Below, in pieces: positions 55,625-63,917 of a DNA stretch of 64,000 nucleotides (position 1 is the stretch's first letter; every line of letters begins with the position of its first letter). Source of the stretch: an uncultured Lachnospiraceae bacterium (GTDB taxonomy: Bacteria; Bacillota; Clostridia; Lachnospirales; Lachnospiraceae); contig ONAD01000008.1 in assembly GCA_900315735.1 (NCBI GenBank), forward strand, positions 40,480 to 104,479, given 5' to 3'. The translations under genes were made by a program, and so were the position numbers. The notes under the pieces were generated by a model. That model did not search any database. It was not told the origin of the DNA and saw only the letters and a list, made by a program, of their open reading frames with translations.

Positions 55625-56470
55625 CTATCCTTTCACACCACCTGCAGTAAGACCGGATACCATATACTTTTGTATGCAGAAGAAAATAATCAGCACCGGA
55701 ACTGATACCAGGATAGCGGCTGCGGAGAACATTCCCCAGCTCCTGGTGTAATCGTTGGACTGTAACTGATATAATCCACCTGCCAGTGTATAACTGTTTT
55801 CATTCAGCAGAAATGTTGTGGAAAACAGATATTCATTCCATACAAAAATAAGTACCATCACAGAAGTTACAATGATTGCCGGGCGAGCCAGCGGCATTAC
55901 TACCTTCCACAGCAACTGGAAATCCGATGCACCATCAATTTTCGATGCTTCTTCGATTTCTACCGGAATGGTATCAAAATACCCCTTCATATTCCAGATA
56001 GAGAAAATGCACATGCTTCCCGCATAAATAATCACCAGCCCCAGTTTCGTATCCAGCATATTCAGCTGTTTTAAAAGCCGGAATAATGCAAACATGGACA
56101 GAATCTGTGGGAATGCATTTAAGAGAAGCAGTAATTTTAAAATGCCATTTCTTCCCTTAAAACGGTATCTCGAAAATGCATAAGATGACACCATGGCAAA
56201 TCCGATAGCAATGACCATTGTGAAAAAGCTTAATACAGCCGAATTATAAAACCACCGTAAAAATGGCTTCTGTATCAGTATATTTTTATAATTATCCAGT
56301 GTAAATTCCTTTGGAAATAAAGATAATCCCGAGGACAATGCTCCTCCTCCCTTTTCAAAGGAAAGATTCAACGCATATAAAATCGGCACCAGTGCCAGCA
56401 GACACAATATAATATAAAAAATATGTAATCCGCTAAGCTGTAAAATCTGTTTTCTCTTTTTCTTAGTCAT
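55625..56470 (-). CDS. carbohydrate ABC transporter permease, MalG type (cluster 2)
   Basis: A 281-aa CUT1 permease with six helices; EAA loop EEASKIDGASDFQLLWKVVM followed by PLARPAIIVTSVMV. The C-terminus MVSGLTAGGVKG closely parallels MTTGLTSGGVKG of the cluster 1 copy. Its start overlaps the end of the MalF-type gene by 8 nt. Confidence 0.92.
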   Translation of the reverse strand: MTKKKRKQILQLSGLHIFYIILCLLALVPILYALNLSFEKGGGALSSGLSLFPKEFTLDNYKNILIQKPFLRWFYNSAVLSFFTMVIAIGFAMVSSYAFSRYRFKGRNGILKLLLLLNAFPQILSMFALFRLLKQLNMLDTKLGLVIIYAGSMCIFSIWNMKGYFDTIPVEIEEASKIDGASDFQLLWKVVMPLARPAIIVTSVMVLIFVWNEYLFSTTFLLNENSYTLAGGLYQLQSNDYTRSWGMFSAAAILVSVPVLIIFFCIQKYMVSGLTAGGVKG

Positions 56471-57356
56471 AATTTTTCTCCTTTACCCCTCGATTGGTAA
56501 ACAGTGAAAATACCATGATGAGGAAAAAGATAATAATGGATACCGCTGAGGACAGTCCATAGTTATTTGAAACGAATGCATTCTGCTGTGCATAGGTAAT
56601 TACGGTCTGCAAGGTTGCCCCGGAATATGCTCCCTTCTGCATCGTAAGAAGATATACGATATCAAACTGCTTAAATGTGGTAAATGTTGTCATAATAACC
56701 GCCGGTGCAATAATTCCTTTCATTGCTGGAACGGTAATATGGATGTTCTTTGACCAGAAACCTGCTCCATCCAGTTCCGCGCTTTCATAGTAGCTGCGGT
56801 CAATGCTGGACAGTGCACCATCTATCATCATAATCATAAACGGCAATGCCATCCACAGGTTTAAAGTCATGCAGGAGAGAAATGCCGGCACATTGGTGGA
56901 AAGGAAATTTACCTTTCCAAAACCAAGTGCCACCAGAACCTTATTCAGGAGACCAAACTCTGTGTTATAAATGCCTACTCTCCACAAAAGGATGGACACA
57001 TATGCAGGCATCGCCCACGGGAACATCAAAAGGGTCTTGTATACACGTTTTCCCTTTAAATCTTCTCTTTGAAATCCCAGTGCAATAAAATATGCCACAA
57101 CTACCTGTATCACCATATTTAATGCGGTCCAAAGTAAGGTTGTAAACAGCGCTCCAAGGAAACCGGAGTCTGCCTTTAATAATGCCCTGCTATAGTTGGA
57201 TAGTCCGATAAATTCATAATTTGACCAGTGAAACAGATTCATATTGGTCAGTGAAATATAGCCCGTGTAAATAATCGGGAATACAATAACCATTCCAATC
57301 AATATCAGTGCCGGCATACTGTAAAGCCATGGTGTTAATTTCCGTTTGTTCTTCAT
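56463..57356 (-). CDS. carbohydrate ABC transporter permease, MalF type (cluster 2)
   Basis: A 297-aa permease, six helices, EAA loop YESAELDGAGFWSKNIHITV followed by PAMKGIIAPAVIMTTFTTFK. The segment PIIYTGYISLTNMNLFHWSN is almost the same as in the cluster 1 copy (PILYTGYISLTNMNVYHWNN), showing common origin. Confidence 0.92.
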   Translation of the reverse strand: MKNKRKLTPWLYSMPALILIGMVIVFPIIYTGYISLTNMNLFHWSNYEFIGLSNYSRALLKADSGFLGALFTTLLWTALNMVIQVVVAYFIALGFQREDLKGKRVYKTLLMFPWAMPAYVSILLWRVGIYNTEFGLLNKVLVALGFGKVNFLSTNVPAFLSCMTLNLWMALPFMIMMIDGALSSIDRSYYESAELDGAGFWSKNIHITVPAMKGIIAPAVIMTTFTTFKQFDIVYLLTMQKGAYSGATLQTVITYAQQNAFVSNNYGLSSAVSIIIFFLIMVFSLFTNRGVKEKNYD

Positions 57357-57411
57357 ATATACACTTCTCTTCCTATTTTTCCTCTTTTATTGCTTCTAAA
57401 TAAACTCCTGC

Positions 57412-58674
57412 TTACTGCATATCCGCAATGGCATCCAATGCCTCCTGCTGATAAGTCTCTGCTGCAGTGTCAATATCTTCCCCGGATTTGTTGACTGCTG
57501 CCAAAAATTCTTCTGTCGGTCCCCACATAACACTCATCTGTGGAATGTTTGGCATAGGCTGTGCTGTCTCTGCTGTTGCCTTCATTGCCATAATCATCTC
57601 ATTTGCAGCAACATCTGCATCATCATATGCTTTGCTGTTTGCCGGTGCACAGTTTGATTTATTTGCCAGTGCGATACCTACTTCCGGACTTGCAATTGCC
57701 TCTAATACTTTTGCAATTGCTTCTTTCTTATTCTCTGCTGCGTATTTTAAGACTCCAATACTCTGTACACCGGAATATGGTGCCAGTCCGTTTCCATTTG
57801 GAAGTTTGAAATCTGCTAAGGATTTAATACCAAGGTCAATGCCTGCTGCCTTGATTCCGGATACCAGCCATGGTCCACCGATGATTGCTGCTGCCTGGCC
57901 TTCATTGAATAATGCAGTTACTGTGTTGTAATCTCCATCTGCCTCCAATGCTGCAAATTTCTGATTATATGCGATAGTATCCTTGGTTTCCTGTGTATTT
58001 AATCCAGGATTTGCATCTTTATCAATAATATATCCGCCAAAACCATTGATAACCGGTGCCACATTGTATGCGGTAGAATGCTGATTTACCAGTGCATAAG
58101 TTCCTGCGTCCACATCGGTATGTGCTACCATGTAATCATACAATTCATCGGTGGTTTCCGGTACATCAGCTTCCCATTTTGCCTTATTATACATAAAGAG
58201 CAATGTCTCATAATAAACCGGCATCAGGTACTGGGTATCCTTGTAATTACCTGCTTCTACAGTCATCGGCAGTAAATCTGCCATTACATCCTCACTGATA
58301 ACATCAGTAATCGGCGCTAAAATTCCCATTTCTGCAAATGTTCCCAGTGAATTATGTGCATAAAGATACATATCCGGTCCATTGGATTCATCATTTCCAT
58401 ATAACTGAAGCTGGTCGGTAAGACCACTCTTCTTTTCAAAAGTAACCTTGATATTATCCTCTGCCAGTTTCTCATTGGCACAATCCGCAATGGTCTGCAT
58501 GATATTTTCATCCCCGTCATGCCAGATTTTTACTTCCGTCATTTCACCCTCTGCGTCATTTCCAAGTACTTCTGTGGTCTTTCCTTCTTCTTTTCCTGTA
58601 TCATTTCCGCAACCGGATAATACGCCGATTGTCATTGCGGTACAGAGTAAAAGACTTAACATTCTTTTCTTCAT
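57412..58674 (-). CDS. maltooligosaccharide-binding lipoprotein (cluster 2)
   Basis: A 420-aa MalE-like lipoprotein: signal peptide with lipobox GVLSGC, acylated Cys near residue 22, then an acidic linker and TEVKIWHDGDENIMQTIADC. The TMPNIPQMSVMWG-like stretch near the end (AQPMPNIPQMSVMWGPTEEF) matches PMPNIPEMDVMW of the cluster 1 protein. First gene of the minus-strand operon, facing the divergent LacI-family gene. Confidence 0.92.
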   Translation of the reverse strand: MKKRMLSLLLCTAMTIGVLSGCGNDTGKEEGKTTEVLGNDAEGEMTEVKIWHDGDENIMQTIADCANEKLAEDNIKVTFEKKSGLTDQLQLYGNDESNGPDMYLYAHNSLGTFAEMGILAPITDVISEDVMADLLPMTVEAGNYKDTQYLMPVYYETLLFMYNKAKWEADVPETTDELYDYMVAHTDVDAGTYALVNQHSTAYNVAPVINGFGGYIIDKDANPGLNTQETKDTIAYNQKFAALEADGDYNTVTALFNEGQAAAIIGGPWLVSGIKAAGIDLGIKSLADFKLPNGNGLAPYSGVQSIGVLKYAAENKKEAIAKVLEAIASPEVGIALANKSNCAPANSKAYDDADVAANEMIMAMKATAETAQPMPNIPQMSVMWGPTEEFLAAVNKSGEDIDTAAETYQQEALDAIADMQ

Positions 58675-58692
58675 AAAAATACCTCCATTTAC

Positions 58693-58711
58693 CGGTTTCT
58701 TTAGGAAACCG
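58693..58711. promoter_or_regulatory. candidate LacI-family operator before the cluster 2 lipoprotein gene
   Basis: cggtttc-tttag-gaaaccg is a 7-bp inverted repeat. Its right half, ttaggaaaccg (58701-58711), recurs exactly at 58822-58832 inside the promoter spacer of the divergent lacI gene. A repeated partly palindromic word at both ends of a divergent regulator-operon gap is what a local LacI-family operator looks like. Confidence 0.55.
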
Positions 58712-58812
58712 TTTTCTTTATTTTTCTATTTTCCCATGCAATTGGTTCCTCTTGCTAAGTCTATATTTATCATGTTTTTCCCTTGTTTACAATGTTTATT
58801 TGTAAAAAACAA

Positions 58813-58841
58813 TTGACTTTGTTAGGAAACCGCTATACTAT
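58813..58841 (+). promoter_or_regulatory. predicted promoter of the cluster 2 lacI gene
   Basis: TTGACT and TACTAT with a 17-nt spacer; the ttaggaaaccg word lies in the spacer, consistent with autorepression. Confidence 0.7.
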
Positions 58842-58877
58842 ATTTGTAAATTTATACAATTTTTCAGGAGGTATTTT

Positions 58878-59897
58878 ATGTCTGTTACCATCAATGATGT
58901 TGCTAATGAAGCCGGTGTTTCCAAATCCACTGTTTCTAAAGTCTTAAATCACTGGACCACCATATCTCCAGCCACCGTGGAAAAGGTGCATGCAGCAATT
59001 GAAAAGCTTCATTATACCCCTAACTCCAGAGCTGTAAGCTTTGCCAAAGGAGCTACTTCCAATATTGTCTATCTTACCAATCTGGAGAAAGATACTGCTT
59101 ATCAGAATCCGCATATGTTTGACATTATGTGCGGCGTACATCACACCTTATCCGAAAATAACTATTCCCTGACGCTTGTCAATACTTCTGAAGAACACTA
59201 TCCCGGAGAAAAAGTCAGCGAAGTTATCACAAGCCGTTCCTCCGATGGTCTTATTATCCACGGCTCTGCCATTAATAAGGAAATTGCAAATCTTATTCTG
59301 GATGCAGGCTTTCCACACATTATCATTGGGCATCCTGGCTTTGAAAGCCGCTTATGCTGGGTAGATACCAACCACGCCCTTGCCGGTGAATACGCTGCTG
59401 CACACATGATAGACTGTGGTTATACAGATGTTGCCTTTATCGGAGAACGTAAAACCGATTATATTTCTGCCCAGCGCCAAAAGGGATTTATGGCAGGCAT
59501 GTTAGACCGGGGCTGTCACATTCCGGCTGCCCGCATCGGAAATACTGATTCCAGCCGCCAGCATGCTTATTCGGTTACTTCTGATATGTTAACACAGTCC
59601 GTACCACCCCGTGCTATTGTCTGTGAAAACAACACTCTCGCATTAGGTGTCATCCAGGCAGTCAAAGACCGGCAGCTTTCCATCCCGGATGACATTGCCA
59701 TACTTACCTTTGATGTCTATCCTTATTCCAGTATCATCGACCCACAGCTTACCATTGTAGATATCAATGTCTATGATATGGGTGTGCAGGCAGGCTCCAT
59801 GATGATCCGCAAGCTTCAGAATCCGGAGCTTCTCATCCAAAGCTATACAACACTTCCTGTTATCATCCAGGGAGAAAGCACCCGGCCACTGGCATAA
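58878..59897 (+). CDS. LacI-family regulator of alpha-glucan cluster 2
   Basis: A 339-aa LacI/GalR protein: HTH MSVTINDVANEAGVSKSTVS and KVLNHWTTISPATVEKVHAA, then the effector domain with AGEYAAAHMIDCGYTDVAFI and YPYSSIIDPQLTIVDINVYD. It is a paralogue of the cluster 1 regulator (YPFSQILKPQLTVVNIDMYD there). Divergent from the lipoprotein operon, with a shared 11-bp word in the gap. AGGAGGT precedes the ATG. Confidence 0.94.
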   Translation: MSVTINDVANEAGVSKSTVSKVLNHWTTISPATVEKVHAAIEKLHYTPNSRAVSFAKGATSNIVYLTNLEKDTAYQNPHMFDIMCGVHHTLSENNYSLTLVNTSEEHYPGEKVSEVITSRSSDGLIIHGSAINKEIANLILDAGFPHIIIGHPGFESRLCWVDTNHALAGEYAAAHMIDCGYTDVAFIGERKTDYISAQRQKGFMAGMLDRGCHIPAARIGNTDSSRQHAYSVTSDMLTQSVPPRAIVCENNTLALGVIQAVKDRQLSIPDDIAILTFDVYPYSSIIDPQLTIVDINVYDMGVQAGSMMIRKLQNPELLIQSYTTLPVIIQGESTRPLA

Positions 59898-59900
59898 AGA

Positions 59901-59927
59901 AAGCCCCTGTCAATCTGACAGGGGCTT
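59901..59927 (+). terminator. lacI terminator
   Basis: aagcccctgtca pairs with tgacaggggctt around a 3-nt loop, then gtt. It starts three bases after the stop codon. Confidence 0.8.
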
Positions 59928-59932
59928 GTTCC

Positions 59933-59997
59933 CACTTGCGCTCATTATACGATAATATTGATAAGTCAATCAGCTTATCATTAACATTCGTCGCTCA
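59933..59997 (-). repeat. aroB 3' spacer with GAGCG-type repeat and stem
   Basis: On the minus strand this reads GTGAGCGACGAATG, a gataag/cttatc stem, then TATAATGAGCGCAAGTG. The layout (GAGCG word, hairpin, GAGCG word) parallels the mgsA upstream spacer. No T-run for aroB termination was seen. Confidence 0.4.
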
Positions 59998-61113
59998 CTA
60001 CTTCATTTTCATAATGATATCTCTTGCAACAGCTTCGTCCACCGGTGTGGCAAATACGCCTTCCTCAAACTCTACAATTCCACCGATTCCTTTTTCTACT
60101 ACGAAACGAAGCTTTCCATCCCGGACTTTCTTGTCTGTATACAATTTCTTAACTAGTGCTTCCCGGTCAATGTATTCCGGAATCTCTACAGGCAGCTTAG
60201 CTTTCTCCAGCAAATTCTTTACTGCTGTTTTTTCTTCTTCTGTCATGTAACCAAGACGGTGTGCCAGTTCTGTCATAGCTATCATTCCAATAGAAAGTGC
60301 TTCTCCATGAAGCAGTCTGTAGTCGCTGACAGTCTCAATGGCACGTCCTACCGTATGGCCAAGATTCAAGATTTCTCTTAAGCCCTGCTCTTTTTCATCC
60401 TTCATTACCACGGCATATTTAATCTGGCAGTTCTTCTTTGCGATGTATTCACAGGCTTCTTTATCTCCTGTGAAAATTTCTTCCATATGCTTTTCCAGAA
60501 ATTCAAACATTTCCTTATCTGCCATGCAGGCATGCTTGATTGTCTCTGCCATTCCACTGGATAACTGGCGCTGTGGCAGTGTTTTCCATGCTGCAATGTC
60601 AAGATATACTTTCTCCGGCTGGTTAAAAAGTCCAATCAGATTCGTTGCCAGTGGTGTGTCCACTGCGGTTTTTCCGCCAACAGATGCATCTGCTGCAGCT
60701 AAAAGTGTGGTGGCATAATTAATAAATGGCACGCCTCTGCCATAGGTTCCTGCCAGAAATCCAGACAAATCAGTTACCACACCACCACCAACAGCGATGA
60801 TGCAGCAGTCTCTCCGAAATCCCGCCTCTAGCATGGCGTCCTCTACTTCTTCCTTCGTCTTTCTGGTCTTGCTGGTCTCTCCCGCCGCAAAGACAAATTC
60901 CTTTGCCTGATATCCGGCTTCCTGCAGCAACTCCACAATGTGGTCTGCGTAAAGTTCCTTTACGGTACTGTCTGTAATTACCGCAAACTTCTTGATTTTT
61001 CCAACTAGACCGTTTTTTAAATCCTCAATTAACCGGTTCTCAAGCTGATAGCCAATCTCGATTTCATAACTGTCATCGACTACCTTCTTTAATTCTACCT
61101 GAAATACACTCAT
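59998..61113 (-). CDS. aroB: 3-dehydroquinate synthase
   Basis: Second step of the shikimate pathway: DAHP to 3-dehydroquinate, NAD+ and metal dependent. The 371-aa protein has the NAD site VGGGVVTDLSGFLAGTYGRG, the ATTLLAAADASVGGKTAVDT block, and the metal ligands in SSGMAETIKHACM, LNLGHTVGRAIE and LHGEALSIGM. It has its own promoter and no other shikimate genes nearby. Confidence 0.96.
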   Translation of the reverse strand: MSVFQVELKKVVDDSYEIEIGYQLENRLIEDLKNGLVGKIKKFAVITDSTVKELYADHIVELLQEAGYQAKEFVFAAGETSKTRKTKEEVEDAMLEAGFRRDCCIIAVGGGVVTDLSGFLAGTYGRGVPFINYATTLLAAADASVGGKTAVDTPLATNLIGLFNQPEKVYLDIAAWKTLPQRQLSSGMAETIKHACMADKEMFEFLEKHMEEIFTGDKEACEYIAKKNCQIKYAVVMKDEKEQGLREILNLGHTVGRAIETVSDYRLLHGEALSIGMIAMTELAHRLGYMTEEEKTAVKNLLEKAKLPVEIPEYIDREALVKKLYTDKKVRDGKLRFVVEKGIGGIVEFEEGVFATPVDEAVARDIIMKMK

Positions 61114-61176
61114 GTTCTTCTCCGTTCTATCCTGTGTCTTTTAAATCTGTGCTTATCACGGATTTTTATTTCGTTT

Positions 61177-61205
61177 ATTATACTATTTTGCCTTTTTCTC
61201 TGCAA
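61177..61205 (-). promoter_or_regulatory. predicted aroB promoter
   Basis: Minus-strand TTGCAG and TATAAT with a 17-nt spacer, 64 nt before the aroB start. Confidence 0.8.
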
Positions 61206-61240
61206 CCATAGGAACCCTAATCGAAAGAAATTCCCTGTTT

Positions 61241-62140
61241 TTATGCCAGATGCGCCTCTATGTATGCAATATACGGTTTCTTATTTACCTTATCCTGATT
61301 TGCCACATACCAGTCATAAGCCTCTTTTAATCCATCCGCCAGTGGTTTTGTCTCTTTCATTAACGCAAGCTGCTTCGTAACATCCAGTGCATATTCATAA
61401 TTATAAAAGCTGAAATAATTACGCTGCTCTTCTTCTGCTGTAATTTCCACAAACTCTGCCTGCTTTCCTGCCGCCTGATAGCACAATGTCACCCATTCAC
61501 GAATGGATATGCTTTCTTTATTTCCAACATTAAAAATATGCTGCTCCGGATGTCTTTCCACCAGAATATCTATAAATCTGCACAAATCTTCCACATGGAA
61601 AAATTGCAGCTTCATGCCGCCCTCCTGTGGCAGATAAAATTTCCTGTTTTCCAATGCGCAGTCAAATACAAAGGCTTCCCGGTATACATTATTCATTGGG
61701 CCATATAAATAAGGCGGTCTAAGGATGTATGCCTTCGGATTCTTCTGCATCAACGCTGCCTCAGCCGCTATTTTATTCGTTCCATAGGCACCCCAGTGCA
61801 CATTTTCTGCAAGCTGTGTTTCTTCCGTAAATGGTGCCGGTGCATATTCCGGATATACGGCACTTGAACTTATAAGGACATAATCTTCATAGCTTTCCAA
61901 TGCATTCATCAAATTCTCCACATCTTCCCCGGTATATGCCGCATCAACCACCAGGTCAAAATGCAGTCCCTGCAAAGAATCACCAATTGCATGCCGGTCT
62001 GCCTGAATCAGCTTTACACCCGCTGACTGCGGTCGGGTGTTTCGATTTAATACATAGACTTCATCGCCTTTTGCTACATAATACTCTGCAATAAACCGAC
62101 TTACAAATACAGTGCCACCAGTTACCAGAATTTTTCTCAT
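61241..62140 (-). CDS. NAD-dependent epimerase/dehydratase family protein
   Basis: Extended short-chain dehydrogenase fold, 299 aa. N-terminal Rossmann motif MRKILVTGGTVFVSRFIAEY, a conserved strand YVLISSSAVYP and the catalytic YGTNK (Y-x3-K), then ILRPPYLYGPMNN and FHVEDLCRFIDILVE. The GGTxFV variant glycine motif is that of CSP41-like or sugar-nucleotide epimerase members. Substrate unknown. It ends about 130 bp before aroB. Confidence 0.85.
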   Translation of the reverse strand: MRKILVTGGTVFVSRFIAEYYVAKGDEVYVLNRNTRPQSAGVKLIQADRHAIGDSLQGLHFDLVVDAAYTGEDVENLMNALESYEDYVLISSSAVYPEYAPAPFTEETQLAENVHWGAYGTNKIAAEAALMQKNPKAYILRPPYLYGPMNNVYREAFVFDCALENRKFYLPQEGGMKLQFFHVEDLCRFIDILVERHPEQHIFNVGNKESISIREWVTLCYQAAGKQAEFVEITAEEEQRNYFSFYNYEYALDVTKQLALMKETKPLADGLKEAYDWYVANQDKVNKKPYIAYIEAHLA

Positions 62141-62179
62141 GCTTATCCTCCTTGTGCATGGGTTTCTATGAAATTTTTA

Positions 62180-62641
62180 TTATTCCCGCTCTAATGTTAA
62201 AACCATACATTCTTTGGATTCGGTAAATCCGCAGGCATGATACAAAGCTCTTCCACTCTCTGTCGTATCCAGGCTCAGTTCTGTCACCCCACGCAATTTC
62301 GCTTCATTTATCAGAAGCTCCATCATATGGTGGGCAATCCCCTGTCCACGATAGTCCTTCTTCGTATATACATTCATAATATGTCCGCGTTTTCCAGTAG
62401 GATGGGCAAATGTCGGCATGACCTCAATATAGCTGACTGACGCACAGCCAACTACTTTTCTTCCATCCATTGCCAGAATTGTTGTCTGGTTGCCATCTTC
62501 AAAATACAATCTGCTGCTGTCTACCAGATTGTCCGGAAATGTATAATCCTCCGGCAAATCATTTACTTCACGCAGCATCTCCAGCCGTGTACTCATCAGA
62601 TTTTCCATGTCTCTTCGTGACGCATTCATATATGTTATCAT
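62180..62641 (-). CDS. GNAT-family N-acetyltransferase
   Basis: A 153-aa acetyl-CoA-dependent transferase. The fold is clear from RGHIMNVYTKKDYRGQGIAH, containing the R/Q-x2-G-x-G/A acetyl-CoA loop, and ALYHACGFTESKE near the C-terminus. Substrate unknown. Of three ATGs, this one lies six nt from GGAGGA. It precedes the epimerase-like gene with a 39-bp gap. Confidence 0.9.
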   Translation of the reverse strand: MITYMNASRRDMENLMSTRLEMLREVNDLPEDYTFPDNLVDSSRLYFEDGNQTTILAMDGRKVVGCASVSYIEVMPTFAHPTGKRGHIMNVYTKKDYRGQGIAHHMMELLINEAKLRGVTELSLDTTESGRALYHACGFTESKECMVLTLERE

Positions 62642-62744
62642 AATCATTCCTCCAGGTCGCAATATTTCTGTCTTCTTCGTACAGCAGTATCATATCACAG
62701 AACGAAGGAAATAATACTTAATTTTTTATGATTTCTCTTTTCTT

Positions 62745-62911
62745 TTATTCTTCCTTATCACCGATTGCATGAACAACGCAGGCAAATCCCGCAATCATGG
62801 AAAATAAAACAGCTCCTCCCATTGAACTATCCAAAAAAGCCCAATAAAGTAACCTGCAATTCCAGCAAGTACCATAATGCAAACTGCATCCATTGCTTTA
62901 AATTTTCTCAT
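62745..62911 (-). pseudogene. small two-helix membrane gene with a one-base frameshift
   Basis: From ATG (after TGGAGGTG) the frame reads MRKFKAMDAVCIMVLAGIAG then YFIG; thereafter the sensible frame is shifted: AFLDSSMGGAVLFSMIAGFA then CVVHAIGDKEE and stop. Restoring one base at the ccc/aaaaaa tract near 62832-62842 gives a 55-aa protein with two membrane helices. As written it would stop early at 43 or fewer residues. It is either a recent mutation or a sequencing error in a homopolymer. Confidence 0.65.
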
Positions 62912-63170
62912 AAAAACACCTCCATTTTTTGCTTTTCTTCTTGTTTTTAATTTCTATTTCCCTACAACAATTCACATATCATATTATACTTATTATTGTT
63001 TCGCATGTATATAGCTTAGATTGGGCTTTCTTTTATAAATTACTTTTTGACTTTCCTCTTTGATCTTATTTTTGAAGACGAAACGAAGATGAAGGGGTTT
63101 AAAAATGCCCTTGAAGATGGGGTGAAGATGAATATTTCAGCTTACTTGGCACTACTTCCAACTACTAACA
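62912..63170. other. intergenic region, little recognised
   Basis: AT-rich. A weak promoter-like pair, TATACA-N17-TATAAT, faces the small membrane gene on the minus strand. Around 63075-63145 the words gaagatgaa and gaagatggggtgaagatgaa recur; a short plus-strand frame runs across but has no ribosome site and enters the tRNA terminator. No gene is supported. Confidence 0.4.
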
Positions 63171-63212
63171 AAAATAGCGGAAACGCTGTAGTTATCAGCA
63201 TTTCCGCTATTT
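63171..63212 (-). terminator. terminator of the tRNA cluster
   Basis: AAATAGCGGAAA-GCTG pairs with CAGC-TTTCCGCTATTT, with TTTTTG after the minus-strand arm. It ends the rRNA-tRNA transcript. Confidence 0.85.
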
Positions 63213-63220
63213 TCAACTAA

Positions 63221-63293
63221 TGAGACATCGGGGATTCGAACCCCGGACAACTTGATTAAAAGTCAAGTGCTCTACCAACTGAGCTAATATCCC
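63221..63293 (-). tRNA. tRNA-Lys (TTT)
   Basis: Minus-strand cloverleaf of 73 nt: acceptor GGGATAT/ATGTCTC with two G-T pairs, D arm GCTCAGTTGGTAGAGC, anticodon stem CTTGA/TCAAG with loop CTTTTAA, T arm GGGGTTCGAATCCCC. CCA not encoded. Confidence 0.96.
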
Positions 63294-63314
63294 ATTTCTC
63301 AGGTTTTCTGAGAA

Positions 63315-63387
<73 letters not shown>

Positions 63388-63392
63388 AAGAG

Positions 63393-63466
63393 TTGCGGGA
63401 ACAGGATTTGAACCTGTGACCTTCGGGTTATGAGCCCGACGAGCTTCCAGACTGCTCCATCCCGCG
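63393..63466 (-). tRNA. initiator tRNA-fMet (CAT)
   Basis: 74 nt: begins CGCGGGA and ends TCCCGCAA, leaving the C1/A72 mismatch of initiators. Anticodon stem TCGGG/CCCGA includes the three consecutive G-C pairs next to loop CTCATAA. These two traits separate it from elongator tRNA-Met. Confidence 0.95.
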
Positions 63467-63494
63467 TTATTCAATTATCTTCTAAAAAGAAGAA

Positions 63495-63576
63495 TGGGCA
63501 GAGGTGGATTCGAACCACCGAAGCAATTTGCAGCAGATTTACAGTCTGTCCCCTTTGGCCACTCGGGAATCTGCCC
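63495..63576 (-). tRNA. tRNA-Tyr (GTA)
   Basis: 82 nt with a long variable arm, acceptor GGGCAGA/TCTGCCC, anticodon stem CAGA/TCTG with loop CTGTAAA. The long variable arm is normal for bacterial tRNA-Tyr. Confidence 0.95.
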
Positions 63577-63603
63577 ATTTCTATACAATATGAAATTGTA
63601 TAA

Positions 63604-63676
63604 AGCCGATGATCGGACTCGAACCGATAACCTGCTGATTACAAATCAGCTGCTCTGCCAATTGAGCCACATCGGC
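63604..63676 (-). tRNA. tRNA-Thr (TGT)
   Basis: 73-nt cloverleaf: acceptor GCCGATG/CATCGGC, anticodon stem GCTGA/TCAGC with loop TTTGTAA, T arm with GGTTCGAGTCC. Confidence 0.95.
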
Positions 63677-63710
63677 AAATCTTGTAACTTACTTATAACT
63701 ACAAGAAAAG

Positions 63711-63783
63711 TGGGACCTACAGGGCTCGAACCTGTGACCCTCTGCTTGTAAGGCAGATGCTCTCCCAGCTGAGCTAAGATCCC
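63711..63783 (-). tRNA. tRNA-Val (TAC)
   Basis: 73-nt cloverleaf: acceptor GGGATCT/AGGTCCC, anticodon stem ending CTGC/GCAG with loop CTTACAA, T arm with GGTTCGAGCCC. Confidence 0.95.
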
Positions 63784-63791
63784 ATTTGAAA

Positions 63792-63865
63792 CGACCCAAG
63801 CGGGACTCGAACCCGCGACCTCCGCCGTGACAGGGCGGCGCTCTAACCAACTGAGCCATTGGGCC
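63792..63865 (-). tRNA. tRNA-Asp (GTC)
   Basis: 74-nt cloverleaf: acceptor GGCCCAA/TTGGGTC, D arm GCTCAGTTGGTTAGAGC, anticodon stem CCGCC/GGCGG with loop CTGTCAC. It is the tRNA nearest to the 23S rRNA gene, about 50 bp away. Confidence 0.95.
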
Positions 63866-63917
63866 TTAAAGGTACATACCTTCAAAACTTCATACAGATT
63901 GTTTCCGAGTTGCTTTG

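Noticed and set aside
63075..63236. Short plus-strand frame with repeated gaagatg words
   Set aside because: No ribosome site, and it runs into the tRNA terminator and tRNA-Lys.
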